64,000 bases of DNA. Source: Vibrio porteresiae DSM 19223. GTDB lineage: Bacteria; Pseudomonadota; Gammaproteobacteria; Enterobacterales; Vibrionaceae. The position numbers and the translations under genes were made by a program. This document shows positions 46,817-55,461 of the stretch, piece by piece. Positions within the stretch are counted from its first letter, which is position 1, and each line of letters opens with the position of its first letter. The stretch spans positions 62,001 through 126,000 of the forward strand of contig NZ_AP024895.1 in assembly GCF_024347055.1 (NCBI RefSeq), given 5' to 3'. The notes beneath the pieces were generated by a model. The model did no database searches. It was not told the origin of the DNA and worked only from the letters and a program-made list of their open reading frames with translations.

Positions 46817-47739
46817 TGAAAAAACTCTCCATCCGTATGATGTTGCTGTGCTGTTCTATGGTTCTGAGTGCTCAAGTCTTTGCTGCGCCTATTACCGTTA
46901 CCGATAGCCTTGGTCAACATACATTGCCTGGTATTCCGAAGCGAGTTGCGGCTTTAAACTGGGATATTCTAGAGCAAGTTATTGAGTTGGGTGTTACGCC
47001 CATTACTGCTACGGATATCGATTCCTATAAAGATTGGGTTGTCAAACCAGAGATTCCTGACAGCACTGAGAGTGTAGGGACTCGAGCAGAACCTAATTTA
47101 GAAAAAATCGCTCAGTTAAAGCCTGATGTGATTTTAATCTCTGATGCACAAAAAGAGCTGATGCCACGGTTACAGCAAATTGCGCCAGTCTTGCTGTATG
47201 CCAATTTTTCTGAGCAAGACAACCAAGGTGAAGTGGCGATCAAAGAATTTAAACAGCTTGCTCATCTGTTGGGTAAAGAAGCGGTTGCTAAACAGAAGCT
47301 TGAGCAGATGGATCAGCGCTTTACTGAGCTTAAAGCCCAATTGCATGACCATTTTGGACCTAAACTACCATCAGTGGTCACCATGCGTTTTGCCAATATG
47401 ACATCAACCTTTATTTATACGCAAAACTCCATGGCTGATTATGTTTTAACGAAGCTCGGTTTAACCAATGCCATGCCCCTGCCTCCAGCCAAATGGGGTA
47501 TCACGCAAAAGCCGATTGCTGATCTGCAGCATGTGACTCAAGGCTATGTGCTCTACATTCTGCCATTTGCCCAAGAAAAAGAACTGCAAAAGTCCTTTTT
47601 GTGGCGTGCTATGCCTTTTGTGCGCAATCATCACATCCAGTCGGTTGAATCGGTGTGGAGTTACGGCGGTGCGATGTCTTTGATGTTCACTGCTGAAGCC
47701 TTTACCGACAGCTTATTGAAGATGGCGCCGCAATCATGA
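46807..47739 (+). CDS. fhuD: Siderophore-binding periplasmic protein
   Basis: Captures ferric hydroxamate siderophores in the periplasm; 310 residues. The signal peptide MKKLSIRMMLLCCSMVLSAQ ends ...VFA before APITVTDSLGQHTLPGIPKR. Class III binding-protein features: RVAALNWDILEQVIELGVTP, NLEKIAQLKPDVILISDAQK and a long helix linking the lobes. Translation may begin at 46807 or at the in-frame ATG nine bases later. It overlaps fhuC by ten bases and fhuB by four. Confidence 0.9.
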   Translation: MRVMKKLSIRMMLLCCSMVLSAQVFAAPITVTDSLGQHTLPGIPKRVAALNWDILEQVIELGVTPITATDIDSYKDWVVKPEIPDSTESVGTRAEPNLEKIAQLKPDVILISDAQKELMPRLQQIAPVLLYANFSEQDNQGEVAIKEFKQLAHLLGKEAVAKQKLEQMDQRFTELKAQLHDHFGPKLPSVVTMRFANMTSTFIYTQNSMADYVLTKLGLTNAMPLPPAKWGITQKPIADLQHVTQGYVLYILPFAQEKELQKSFLWRAMPFVRNHHIQSVESVWSYGGAMSLMFTAEAFTDSLLKMAPQS

Positions 47740-49718
47740 ATTGGAAAACACTCAGTGTTGGGGTGATGTTGGTCTTGTGTGCCACCCTAGCCAGTGTACA
47801 GATTCAGCAAGCCTTACCTTGGTTTACTCAATGGCATCTGCTGATGAATCCGCAAGATGCAGAATCGTTTAATGATTTCAATTTTGTCTATGCCCAATTG
47901 CCCCGAGCGGTCATGACATTAATGGTCGGCGCTATGCTGGGTCTGGTTGGTAGTTTGATGCAGCAGTTGACGCAAAACTCGCTCACGTCACCATTAACCA
48001 TGGGAACCTCATCTGGTGCATGGTTGGGATTGATCATTTTAAATATCTGGTGGCCTGAAGCGGCGAAAGATTCCAGTGCGATTGTTGCGATGGCTGGCTC
48101 TTTGATTGCGTTTGGTTTGATTTTGTTGATCGCTGGCATGGAAAACATGACTGGTTTGCCGTTGGTTATCTCCGGTATGGTGATCAACATTCTGCTGGGT
48201 GCTATCGCTAGCGCAGTAGTTTTGTTGCATCAAGAATACGCGCAAAACGTCTTTATGTGGGGCGCTGGCGATTTGGCACAAAATGGTTGGGAGTGGATTG
48301 AGTGGTTGTGGCCACGTTTGCTACCGGCAGTTTTACTCTTAATTTTTGCTCCGCGTATTTTGACGCTATTACGCCTTGGTCACGAAGGGGCACAAGCTCG
48401 CGGTTTGTCAGTCATTCCGGCTTTCTTCATTTTAATGATCGTTGGTATATGGCTGGTATCGGCTTCAATTACTGCTGTAGGACTGATTGGATTTGTTGGC
48501 CTTCTCACACCAAACTTTGTTCGTGCTCTTGGCGCCAGAACGCCGCAACAAGAACTGCTTGGCAGCTTGGTTTTCGGTGCGCTACTGCTGTTAGTGACCG
48601 ATATTTTGGCCCAGTCGATGAGCATGTGGCTTGGACAAGTAGTACCTAGCGGTGTAACAGCCGCAGCCATTGGTGCTCCAGCATTGATTTGGTTTAGCCG
48701 TCGTAAACTGAAAGCCCAAGATGGGCTAGCTGTGCAATTACCGGGGTCACTAAGCGCAATGAGTTGGCGATTAGTGACGTTATTCATCGCTCTTTTTGTG
48801 GTGGGCGCACTTTGTTATTTCATGGTGCAACCTAGTGATGCCACGTGGCAGGTGGCGCTACCGTCAGAATATCAATGGATACTGCGTTGGCCACGGGCAC
48901 TGACGGCAATAGGAACCGGTATTGGCTTGGCGTTAGCTGGCACGATTTTACAGCGGATGATCTACAACCCGCTCGCCAGCCCAGATATTTTAGGGGTTTC
49001 CTCTGGTGCGACTTTCGCTTTAGTGTTCTCAAGCTTGTTCTTTGGTCAATCACTGTTGTCTATGCAGTGGGGCACAGCGTTAGTAGGCAGTATGGTGGTA
49101 TTGGCCATTATGTTGTTCCTTGGTCGACGCCATCAATATGCGCCCTCAAGTGTGATTTTAACTGGTATTGCTCTTTCCGCTTTACTGCAGGCGTTTGTGC
49201 AGTTCTGTTTGGCGAAAGGCAACCAAGATAGCTACCAAATACTGCAATGGTTGGCGGGGTCAACCTATCGTGTGACGGGTTCGCAAGCACTGCTATTGGT
49301 TGGGCTAATTGCGGTCATGTTGGTGCTGAGTTTAGCGTCATCGCGCGGTTTAACATTACTGTCGATTAGCCGTGAATTTGCTCAAGCTCGCGGTCTGAAT
49401 ACCTCGTTAATGTCATTGTTATTGCTCACGTTAGTGGCCCTTTTGTGTGCTGTGGTCACTGCCACCATGGGACCTGTTTCCTTTGTTGGCTTAGTGGCGC
49501 CGCACCTAGCGCGAATGCTGGGGGCGCAGCACTCGCGGTCACAGCTGTTATTAGGCAGTTTGATTGGTGCAACGGCTATGTTGTGGGCGGATTGGTTGGG
49601 GCAAGTCATGCTTTATCCGAACCAAATTGCGGCAGGAACCCTCGTTGCGATTATAGGTGCGCTATACTTCTTAGGACTGCTGATATTTAATCGTGTTCGG
49701 CAGCGATTAGCGTTTTAA
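47736..49718 (+). CDS. fhuB: Ferric-hydroxamate permease, fused FecCD pair
   Basis: 660-residue inner-membrane protein made of two FecCD permease halves in one chain, the FhuB architecture. First half: RAVMTLMVGAMLGLVGSLMQ, LTSPLTMGTSSGAWLGLI, GFVGLLTPNFVRALGARTPQ. Second half (from about residue 335): RWPRALTAIGTGIGLALAGT, NPLASPDILGVSSGATFALV, VGLVAPHLARMLGAQHSRSQ. Its ATG overlaps the fhuD stop (ATGA), so translation is coupled. Terminator at 49728. Confidence 0.94.
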   Translation: MNWKTLSVGVMLVLCATLASVQIQQALPWFTQWHLLMNPQDAESFNDFNFVYAQLPRAVMTLMVGAMLGLVGSLMQQLTQNSLTSPLTMGTSSGAWLGLIILNIWWPEAAKDSSAIVAMAGSLIAFGLILLIAGMENMTGLPLVISGMVINILLGAIASAVVLLHQEYAQNVFMWGAGDLAQNGWEWIEWLWPRLLPAVLLLIFAPRILTLLRLGHEGAQARGLSVIPAFFILMIVGIWLVSASITAVGLIGFVGLLTPNFVRALGARTPQQELLGSLVFGALLLLVTDILAQSMSMWLGQVVPSGVTAAAIGAPALIWFSRRKLKAQDGLAVQLPGSLSAMSWRLVTLFIALFVVGALCYFMVQPSDATWQVALPSEYQWILRWPRALTAIGTGIGLALAGTILQRMIYNPLASPDILGVSSGATFALVFSSLFFGQSLLSMQWGTALVGSMVVLAIMLFLGRRHQYAPSSVILTGIALSALLQAFVQFCLAKGNQDSYQILQWLAGSTYRVTGSQALLLVGLIAVMLVLSLASSRGLTLLSISREFAQARGLNTSLMSLLLLTLVALLCAVVTATMGPVSFVGLVAPHLARMLGAQHSRSQLLLGSLIGATAMLWADWLGQVMLYPNQIAAGTLVAIIGALYFLGLLIFNRVRQRLAF

Positions 49719-49727
49719 TCCCCAGAT

Positions 49728-49768
49728 AAAAAGGAGAAACACGGACTGTTTCTCCTTTTGTTTTTTTT
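49728..49768 (+). terminator. Intrinsic terminator after fhuCDB
   Basis: Stem AAAAGGAGAAACA / TGTTTCTCCTTTT with a five-base loop and a run of eight T, ten bases after the fhuB stop. Confidence 0.92.
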
Positions 49769-49850
49769 GCGGTTCCATAAATCCTACCTATTTTATGCTC
49801 AGCGTTCTTATCCCATTGATAATGCGTGGTTATTCTACATGTTGCATTGT

Positions 49851-49865
49851 TGAAAACCATTCTCA
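49851..49865. promoter_or_regulatory. Fur-box-like site before the TonB receptor gene
   Basis: TGAAAACCATTCTCA matches the 7-1-7 Fur consensus at 11 of 14 positions and is followed by TTACCATTAATATAATTGG, AT-rich promoter-like sequence. It lies about 80 bases before the receptor start, so the receptor has its own iron-controlled promoter. Confidence 0.65.
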
Positions 49866-49942
49866 TTACCATTAATATAATTGGTAATACAAATTATTAT
49901 TATTAACAATTCATTCATAATTATTCTCAAGCAGGGGTTACC

Positions 49943-52138
49943 ATGTCATCTTTTCGTCTATCTCGTGTCGGGATGGGAGTGCTTATGGCGCTTTCTCTCG
50001 GTTCAACCGTTTCTGCTCAAGCGGCGGATGCAACTACAGATAAAACAACGTCTTCAAGTGATCAGGTAGAAACCATTACGGTTCACGGTTCACAAGTTGA
50101 TATTGGTGGCGAATATCAGGGTGGTCAGGTAGCTCGCGCGAGTCGCGCTGGATTGTTAGGTAATGTGGACATGATGGACTCGCCATTTTCCACAACCAGT
50201 TACACATCTCAGTTAATCGCAGATCAACAAGCGAAAAGTGTTGCGGATGTTTTGCAAAACGACCCAACAGTACGTGTTGCTAAGGGCTTTGGTAACTTCC
50301 AAGAACTGTACATGATTCGTGGCTTTAACGTTTACTCAGATGATATGACGCTAAATGGCGTCTACGGTATTTTGCCACGCCAGTTTGTTGCCGCAGAAAT
50401 GATGGAACGTGTTGAAGTGTTCCGTGGTGCTAATACCTTCCTCAATGGTGCCGCGCCTGGTGGCAGTGCGATTGGTGGATTGGTGAATATCGTTCCTAAG
50501 CGTGCCGGCAGTGAACCGCTAAACCGAGTTACATTGGGTACCCAAACCGGTGGTCAAGGTTATGCTGCGATGGATTGGAGTCGCCGTTTTGGTGCAGAAC
50601 AATCAGATGGTCTGCGTATTAACATTGTTGGTCGTGATGGCGAAGATGGTGTTGATGATCAAGATACTCAATTGGGCGCGATGAGCATTGGATGGGATCA
50701 CCAAGATGATAAACTGCGTTTATCTGCTGACTTTGGTTATCAAGACAGTCATATCGACAGTCCTCGTCCAAGTGTAACGCCAAGTGGTAGTGCTCCTTCT
50801 ACACCGAATGCATCATCAAACTATGCTCAAGATTGGACCTACACTGATGAAAAACAACTGTTTGGAGTGGTTCGCGGTGAGTACGATTTATCTGACACTA
50901 CGACAGCGTGGGTAGCGGTTGGTGGTCGCCACGGCAAAGAACACAACTTGTTGGGGAACCCAACATCCGACAGTTCTGGAAATGTCACGATTTATGCTTA
51001 TGAAAACGTACGTGAAGACAACATTATTTCCGCAGACTCTGGTATTCGTCATGAGTTTGAAACCGGGGATATTGGTCACTCTCTCGTACTTTCAGCCTCT
51101 GCTTATCACGCCGCATTGGCGAATGCTTATACTATGACTAGCTCATACAGCGCTGGTTCACTTTATGATTATTCGCAATCTGCTCAGTCAACGTCTGTCG
51201 CATACAGTGGTGGCGATCTGGATGATCCAGAAGTGACTGAGCGAGACAACTATTCCAGCCTTGCTTTGGCTGATACGTTGTCCATGTTCGATGATCAAGT
51301 CAAATGGACGATCGGTGGACGTTATCAGCGTATCGATGTCACAACGTATGATTACAATGGGAAAAATGGCGATCAATACGCTAAAAATGCGGTAACTCCG
51401 TTCACTGGTGTTGTTTATCAGCCAACGTTGGAATGGTCACTTTATGCAAACTATGCAGAGTCACTATTACCAGGTGATACGGCTCCTACTACGCATACCG
51501 TAAGTGGGTCTGCAGTGCCTGTTACCAACGCTGGTGAAGTCATGTCACCATTACGCTCTAAACAGTACGAAACTGGTGCAAAATACGATAACGGTTCATA
51601 TGGCGCAACCGTCAGCCTATTCCAAATCAGCAAACCTAGTTACCGTTACTCTGGTAATACTTATACTGACAATGGCGAGCAGCGTAACCGAGGAATTGAG
51701 CTATCTGGATTTGGTCAAGTCTTTGACCAGGTGAAAGTGTTAGGTGGCGTAACGTTGATCGATGCTGAACTTGTTAAAACAAGTGATGGTTCTGATGAAG
51801 GCAACAATGTGATCGGTGTGCCTGAAGTCACCGCAAACTTGAACTTAGAGTGGGCGACGCCATTTGTTGATGGTCTGACTTTTGAAGGCCGTACTGTTTA
51901 CACCGGTTCTCAATATATTGATGAGTCAAATGATAATAAAATCCCATCTTGGACGCGTTTTGACCTAGGTGCTCGTTACAAAATGACGGTAGATAAGAAA
52001 CCACTGACATTACGTGCACGTGTTGAGAACGTGACCGATAAAGATTATTGGGCATCTGCTGGTGGTTACCCAGGCAGTAACTATCTAGTACAAGGTGCTC
52101 CTCGTACAGTCATGATTTCAGCAAGTTACGATTTCTAA
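49943..52138 (+). CDS. fhuA: TonB-dependent siderophore receptor, ferrichrome type
   Basis: Outer-membrane gated barrel, 731 residues. The signal peptide MSSFRLSRVGMGVLMALSLG ends ...AQA before ADATTDKT. TonB box ETITVHGSQ (about 42), then a plug domain with SVADVLQNDPTVRVAKGFGN, ELYMIRGFNVYSDDMTLNGV and MERVEVFRGANTFLNGAAPG. The barrel ends RVENVTDKDYWASAGGYPG and RTVMISASYDF with the terminal Phe. Family resemblance is to FhuA/FcuA hydroxamate receptors. It is the receptor for fhuCDB just upstream; the exact siderophore is inferred. Confidence 0.88.
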   Translation: MSSFRLSRVGMGVLMALSLGSTVSAQAADATTDKTTSSSDQVETITVHGSQVDIGGEYQGGQVARASRAGLLGNVDMMDSPFSTTSYTSQLIADQQAKSVADVLQNDPTVRVAKGFGNFQELYMIRGFNVYSDDMTLNGVYGILPRQFVAAEMMERVEVFRGANTFLNGAAPGGSAIGGLVNIVPKRAGSEPLNRVTLGTQTGGQGYAAMDWSRRFGAEQSDGLRINIVGRDGEDGVDDQDTQLGAMSIGWDHQDDKLRLSADFGYQDSHIDSPRPSVTPSGSAPSTPNASSNYAQDWTYTDEKQLFGVVRGEYDLSDTTTAWVAVGGRHGKEHNLLGNPTSDSSGNVTIYAYENVREDNIISADSGIRHEFETGDIGHSLVLSASAYHAALANAYTMTSSYSAGSLYDYSQSAQSTSVAYSGGDLDDPEVTERDNYSSLALADTLSMFDDQVKWTIGGRYQRIDVTTYDYNGKNGDQYAKNAVTPFTGVVYQPTLEWSLYANYAESLLPGDTAPTTHTVSGSAVPVTNAGEVMSPLRSKQYETGAKYDNGSYGATVSLFQISKPSYRYSGNTYTDNGEQRNRGIELSGFGQVFDQVKVLGGVTLIDAELVKTSDGSDEGNNVIGVPEVTANLNLEWATPFVDGLTFEGRTVYTGSQYIDESNDNKIPSWTRFDLGARYKMTVDKKPLTLRARVENVTDKDYWASAGGYPGSNYLVQGAPRTVMISASYDF

Positions 52139-52155
52139 TCGCTTCTCAAATATTC

Positions 52156-52182
52156 AAGCCAGTCCAAGTGACTGGCTTTTTT
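52156..52182 (+). terminator. Intrinsic terminator after fhuA
   Basis: Stem AAGCCAGTC / GACTGGCTT with a short loop and T-run, 18 bases after the stop. Confidence 0.9.
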
Positions 52183-52389
52183 ATGGGTTGTATAGAGCTG
52201 ATATTCTGAAGTTGGAATCGTTCTCAAAAAATGACAGAACAAAATGCTGTAAATGTGATTTTCTATATAAAACATAATGTTGTAATGTGATTTTTATCCA
52301 ACAAATAGTAACCGTAAAACCATTCATGTTATTTATCATTTATCTTGCGTCAGCCATTAATTGTGATGGTAATGAGTAGAGATCACAGG

Positions 52390-53934
52390 ATGAATAAACA
52401 GTCTATTTTTCGCTTAACTGCATTGGCGTCGGGCATGATGGTTTTACCGAATGCTTGGGCTGGTGTAGAGGGATATGCTTCGCTAAACGGTGGCACAACT
52501 GGCGGCGAAGGCGGTCAAGTGGTGTATGCCACCACAGGGACAGAAATCAATGAAGCAATGTGTAATCGCGCGAGTGATGATACTCCGCTGATCATTTATG
52601 TCACTGGCACTATCAATCATGCGAACACTGAAAAAGCTTCTGGAAGTTGCAGCACGTCGGATACTGCTATCCAATTTAAAGGGGTGAGCAATATCTCTTT
52701 GATTGGTAAAGGTGAAGCTCTGTTCGATGAGATTGGTATTCACCTGCGTGAAGCGTCTAACATCATTATTCGTGATGTACACGTGCGTAATGTGAAAAAA
52801 TCTGGCTCACCAATCTCTAACGGTGGTGATTCAATTGGTCTAGAGAAAAACGTGCATAACGTTTGGATTGATCACAATGAACTTGAAGCGTCTGGCGGTG
52901 AAAAAGATGGCTATGACTCTTTGATTGATATGAAAGCGACAGTGCAATATGTCACTGTGTCGTATAACTATTTACACCATTCAGGACGTGGTGGTTTGAT
53001 TGGTTCTAGCGATAACGATACCGAAAATACTTTTATTACGTTCCATCACAACCGTTATGAGGATATCGATTCTCGCTTGCCCCTTTTACGTCATGGAACG
53101 GTACACGCTTACAACAACTACTATAAAAATGTCTCAAAGTCTGGGATGAATCCGCGTATCGGTGGGCAAATCAAAGCGGAACATAATGTCTTTGAAAATG
53201 TGCAAAACCCGATTGGTACTTTCTATACCGACGATATGGGCTATTGGGATATCAGTGGTAACAAGTTTATTGACGTGACTTGGTTGGATAATTCGACCAA
53301 CCATCCTGCTGGCCCAGATCCTGTTTCCACCACCTCAATTTCAGTTCCATACAGCTACGATGTCGATAACGCAGATTGTGTCGTCTCAGTTGTGTTGGCA
53401 ACAGCGGGTTATGATAAAGACGATGCGGTTTCATCGGGTACATGCAGTACTGATTCCCAAGCGAGTAATGCTTCTGATCAATCCACTGAAACGGGAACGG
53501 AACCAGCGGATAGCTCGGCTACCGATGACAGTGATTCATCTGCGACAGCGACCAGCACCAAAGAGCTAGGTGATAATCTATCGTTGAATGCCAGCTCTGA
53601 TGGTAACGGCAAATCTCATGGTAGCTATGGCGATGTGCGTGATGGTGATATCACTACTTATTGGGCTCCTAAAGGTAAAACTGGCCGTGTATCAATTAAG
53701 TGGGATAGCCAACAAACCATCAATACTCTTGTGATTACGGAAGCGAGTGACTTTGCAGAGCAGATTACCGGATGGCAAGTCGTCAACAACGATACTGGTG
53801 ATGTATTAGCGACTGGCACTGCAGCGGGCACTATCACCTTTGCTGATGTGAGTTTAAAGAAAGTGAACTTTGTGATTACGTCAAGTTCAGGTAAGCCAAC
53901 TGTGGCTGAGTTTGAAACTTACTACGCTAAATAA
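52390..53934 (+). CDS. Secreted pectate lyase (PL1-like) with C-terminal discoidin-like domain
   Basis: Cleaves pectate by Ca2+-dependent beta-elimination outside the cytoplasm. About 514 residues. The signal peptide MNKQSIFRLTALASGMMVLP ends ...AWA before GVEGYASLNGG. The parallel beta-helix carries NVWIDHNELEASGGEKDGYD, VSYNYLHHSGRGGLIGSSDND and the catalytic-region Arg in SRLPLLRHGTVHAYNNYY. A Ser/Thr/Asp-rich linker (about residues 365-410) joins a C-terminal module (about 411-514) with HGSYGDVRDGDITTYWAPKG, an F5/8-type-C-like carbohydrate-binding fold. The ATG at 52390 is chosen for the signal peptide; a TTG frame opens at 52345. Possible plant or algal polysaccharide use. Confidence 0.88.
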   Translation: MNKQSIFRLTALASGMMVLPNAWAGVEGYASLNGGTTGGEGGQVVYATTGTEINEAMCNRASDDTPLIIYVTGTINHANTEKASGSCSTSDTAIQFKGVSNISLIGKGEALFDEIGIHLREASNIIIRDVHVRNVKKSGSPISNGGDSIGLEKNVHNVWIDHNELEASGGEKDGYDSLIDMKATVQYVTVSYNYLHHSGRGGLIGSSDNDTENTFITFHHNRYEDIDSRLPLLRHGTVHAYNNYYKNVSKSGMNPRIGGQIKAEHNVFENVQNPIGTFYTDDMGYWDISGNKFIDVTWLDNSTNHPAGPDPVSTTSISVPYSYDVDNADCVVSVVLATAGYDKDDAVSSGTCSTDSQASNASDQSTETGTEPADSSATDDSDSSATATSTKELGDNLSLNASSDGNGKSHGSYGDVRDGDITTYWAPKGKTGRVSIKWDSQQTINTLVITEASDFAEQITGWQVVNNDTGDVLATGTAAGTITFADVSLKKVNFVITSSSGKPTVAEFETYYAK

Positions 53935-54364
53935 CCTCATCTTTACTTAAGTATTTGGAGCGGAGAATCTGGTGTTTTTCATCAAATGCTCTGCTCTATT
54001 CCTTTTTTTGAACCTATCTATCAATGACTCAGTGGTATTGTTCCTGTTTTGGGAACTCCATTCCGTATCTCAATATTCTGACACTTTCTCGATGTTCAAA
54101 TGACATCTGGCTGTTTAGGATCGTTCCCGATTTGTACCATGTTTGCTCTATCAGAGTCTCAATGGTGCATCTGTAGCTATGGATGATATGTAAGCAATGC
54201 CATATGATATAACATAACAATTTGTAGGGTTATGCTACAGAAAGCTATGTTGATGTAGGTGAATGAAACACAAATCGCGTTGCTAATTCATTTCATCATG
54301 TGTGTATTTAACGTCGACCGACACTTACTCAGGTGAGTAACGGGCGCCTTTTCTTCTGATAATC
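53935..54364. other. 430-base gap after the pectate lyase gene
   Basis: No gene is supported. An imperfect hairpin with GAGCGGAG/CTCTGCTC arms followed by a T-run near 53957-54008 may end the pectate lyase transcript. A 6-4-6 inverted repeat TTACTC-AGGT-GAGTAA sits at 54325-54340, 25 bases before the EAL gene. No cyclic-di-GMP riboswitch motif was recognised. Confidence 0.45.
54325..54340. promoter_or_regulatory. Inverted repeat just upstream of the EAL gene
   Basis: TTACTC and GAGTAA arms with an AGGT centre. The placement fits an operator or a small leader hairpin. The downstream gene lacks a clear Shine-Dalgarno. Confidence 0.35.
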
Positions 54365-55117
54365 ATGAACCATTTTATTGAACATCAAAACGATGAATGT
54401 GTTGTTTATAATGACAGTGGTGAGGTATTACTTGCCTTAATGGGCTCGCTACAACCCGTCTATGGGATTGATAGAACGAGTGTTTACTGCTTTGAATATC
54501 TCTCTGAAGTGTCATTCAACCGTGGTGAAGAATACGGGTTCGGTAATCCATTTCTTGAGATGGATGAACGGAGTATGCGTAATCTTGTGTTATGTCAGTT
54601 AAAACATGGCGCTAAGTTTGTTGAGCAATACCATCAGAAAGTCGCATTCAATGTCGACACAGAAGATCTCAGTAATGATGAATTTGTCGCTCAGCTAGTC
54701 AAGCTATGTCCTGCTAATTTGATTTTGGAATTGAATGGATATTATCTCGACTCGAGCGAAGCCCCATCCTTTATCACTAATGTCAAAGCACTAAAACGAC
54801 AAGGGATCGAGCTTTGGCTGGATGGTTACGATCCAAGAAACTCACGTCATAACCAGTTTTTAAAGCTGAAGCTGTGGGATGGCATTAAGCTTGATGCGGA
54901 TTTTTCTTCTCCTCTTATGCAAACGAAAGCACCTCTGAGTATTCTCGATAAGCTAAAGACTTACGCCGAAAAAGTGATTTTAACTGGCGTATCCCGTCCA
55001 GGTGGAGAGCTGTTTGCTAAAGGTCGTCAGCTTTATTCGCAAGGTAACTTTTATGGTTATCCAATCGCGATTGGGGATATCGAAGAATTTTTTGTCGCTG
55101 AGAGATGCTATTCCTAA
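54365..55117 (+). CDS. Degenerate EAL-domain protein, probably not a phosphodiesterase
   Basis: 250 residues, a lone EAL fold without GGDEF or membrane parts. The signature ExLxR is EYLSE at 44-48; the Mg-binding Glu in LELNG (122) is kept. The double Asp of DDFG is LDGYD (D153 then G154), and the conserved Glu of the GVE segment is Ser (TGVSRPGG, about 210). The Lys of IKLD (175) and the SQGNFYGYP loop remain. Loss of several metal and catalytic residues argues against c-di-GMP hydrolysis; such proteins often act by binding c-di-GMP or a partner protein. No strong ribosome site precedes the ATG, so the start is uncertain. Confidence 0.75.
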   Translation: MNHFIEHQNDECVVYNDSGEVLLALMGSLQPVYGIDRTSVYCFEYLSEVSFNRGEEYGFGNPFLEMDERSMRNLVLCQLKHGAKFVEQYHQKVAFNVDTEDLSNDEFVAQLVKLCPANLILELNGYYLDSSEAPSFITNVKALKRQGIELWLDGYDPRNSRHNQFLKLKLWDGIKLDADFSSPLMQTKAPLSILDKLKTYAEKVILTGVSRPGGELFAKGRQLYSQGNFYGYPIAIGDIEEFFVAERCYS

Positions 55118-55233
55118 TAATAGTGATAGTTTTTATTTTTAGAGCTATTACTCTGAATAAAATTCAACGATACGGTTAATTTGTTAATTTCTATAAAATT
55201 ATTAAATGCAGCATATGTTCCTAAATTAGTTGA

Positions 55234-55404
55234 ATCAATTATATAAGTTTACGATCTGCAGAAAATTATCGAGGAGAACAAGCTACCCAAGTTGCGAAAG
55301 AGTGTGGATTTAAACACTACTCCTATTTTTCACGGGTATTCAAAGAACACTATGGCATAGCACCTTCTGAGATAAAAAAGCAGAATTTCCTTTTCTCTGA
55401 ATAA
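55234..55404 (+). pseudogene. 3' remnant of an AraC-family regulator gene
   Basis: The open frame from 55234 to a TAA at 55402 encodes about 56 residues, including RGEQATQVAKECGFKHYSYF and SRVFKEHYGIAPSEIKK. This is the second helix-turn-helix and C-terminal signature of AraC/XylS regulators (CGF..YFSRVFK..G..PSE). An in-frame TGA lies just upstream (55231), there is no start codon, and the rest of the regulator is absent. It is a decayed gene next to the EAL gene. Confidence 0.75.
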
Positions 55405-55411
55405 CCCATAG

Positions 55412-55435
55412 AAAAAGCCCTTGTAAACAAGGGCT
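55412..55435 (-). terminator. Intrinsic terminator after yicC
   Basis: On the minus strand, stem AGCCCTTGT / ACAAGGGCT with a TT loop, followed by TTTTTC. It lies 27 bases past the yicC stop. Confidence 0.88.
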
Positions 55436-55461
55436 CGATTTTAAACTCGATTATCCTAATC

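Noticed and set aside
54029..54220. Minus-strand frame of 63 codons in the gap after the pectate lyase gene
   Set aside because: No Shine-Dalgarno, no protein-like composition and no neighbour on that strand.
54241..54364. Cyclic-di-GMP riboswitch upstream of the EAL gene
   Set aside because: The conserved GEMM core segments are not present; only a short dyad was found.
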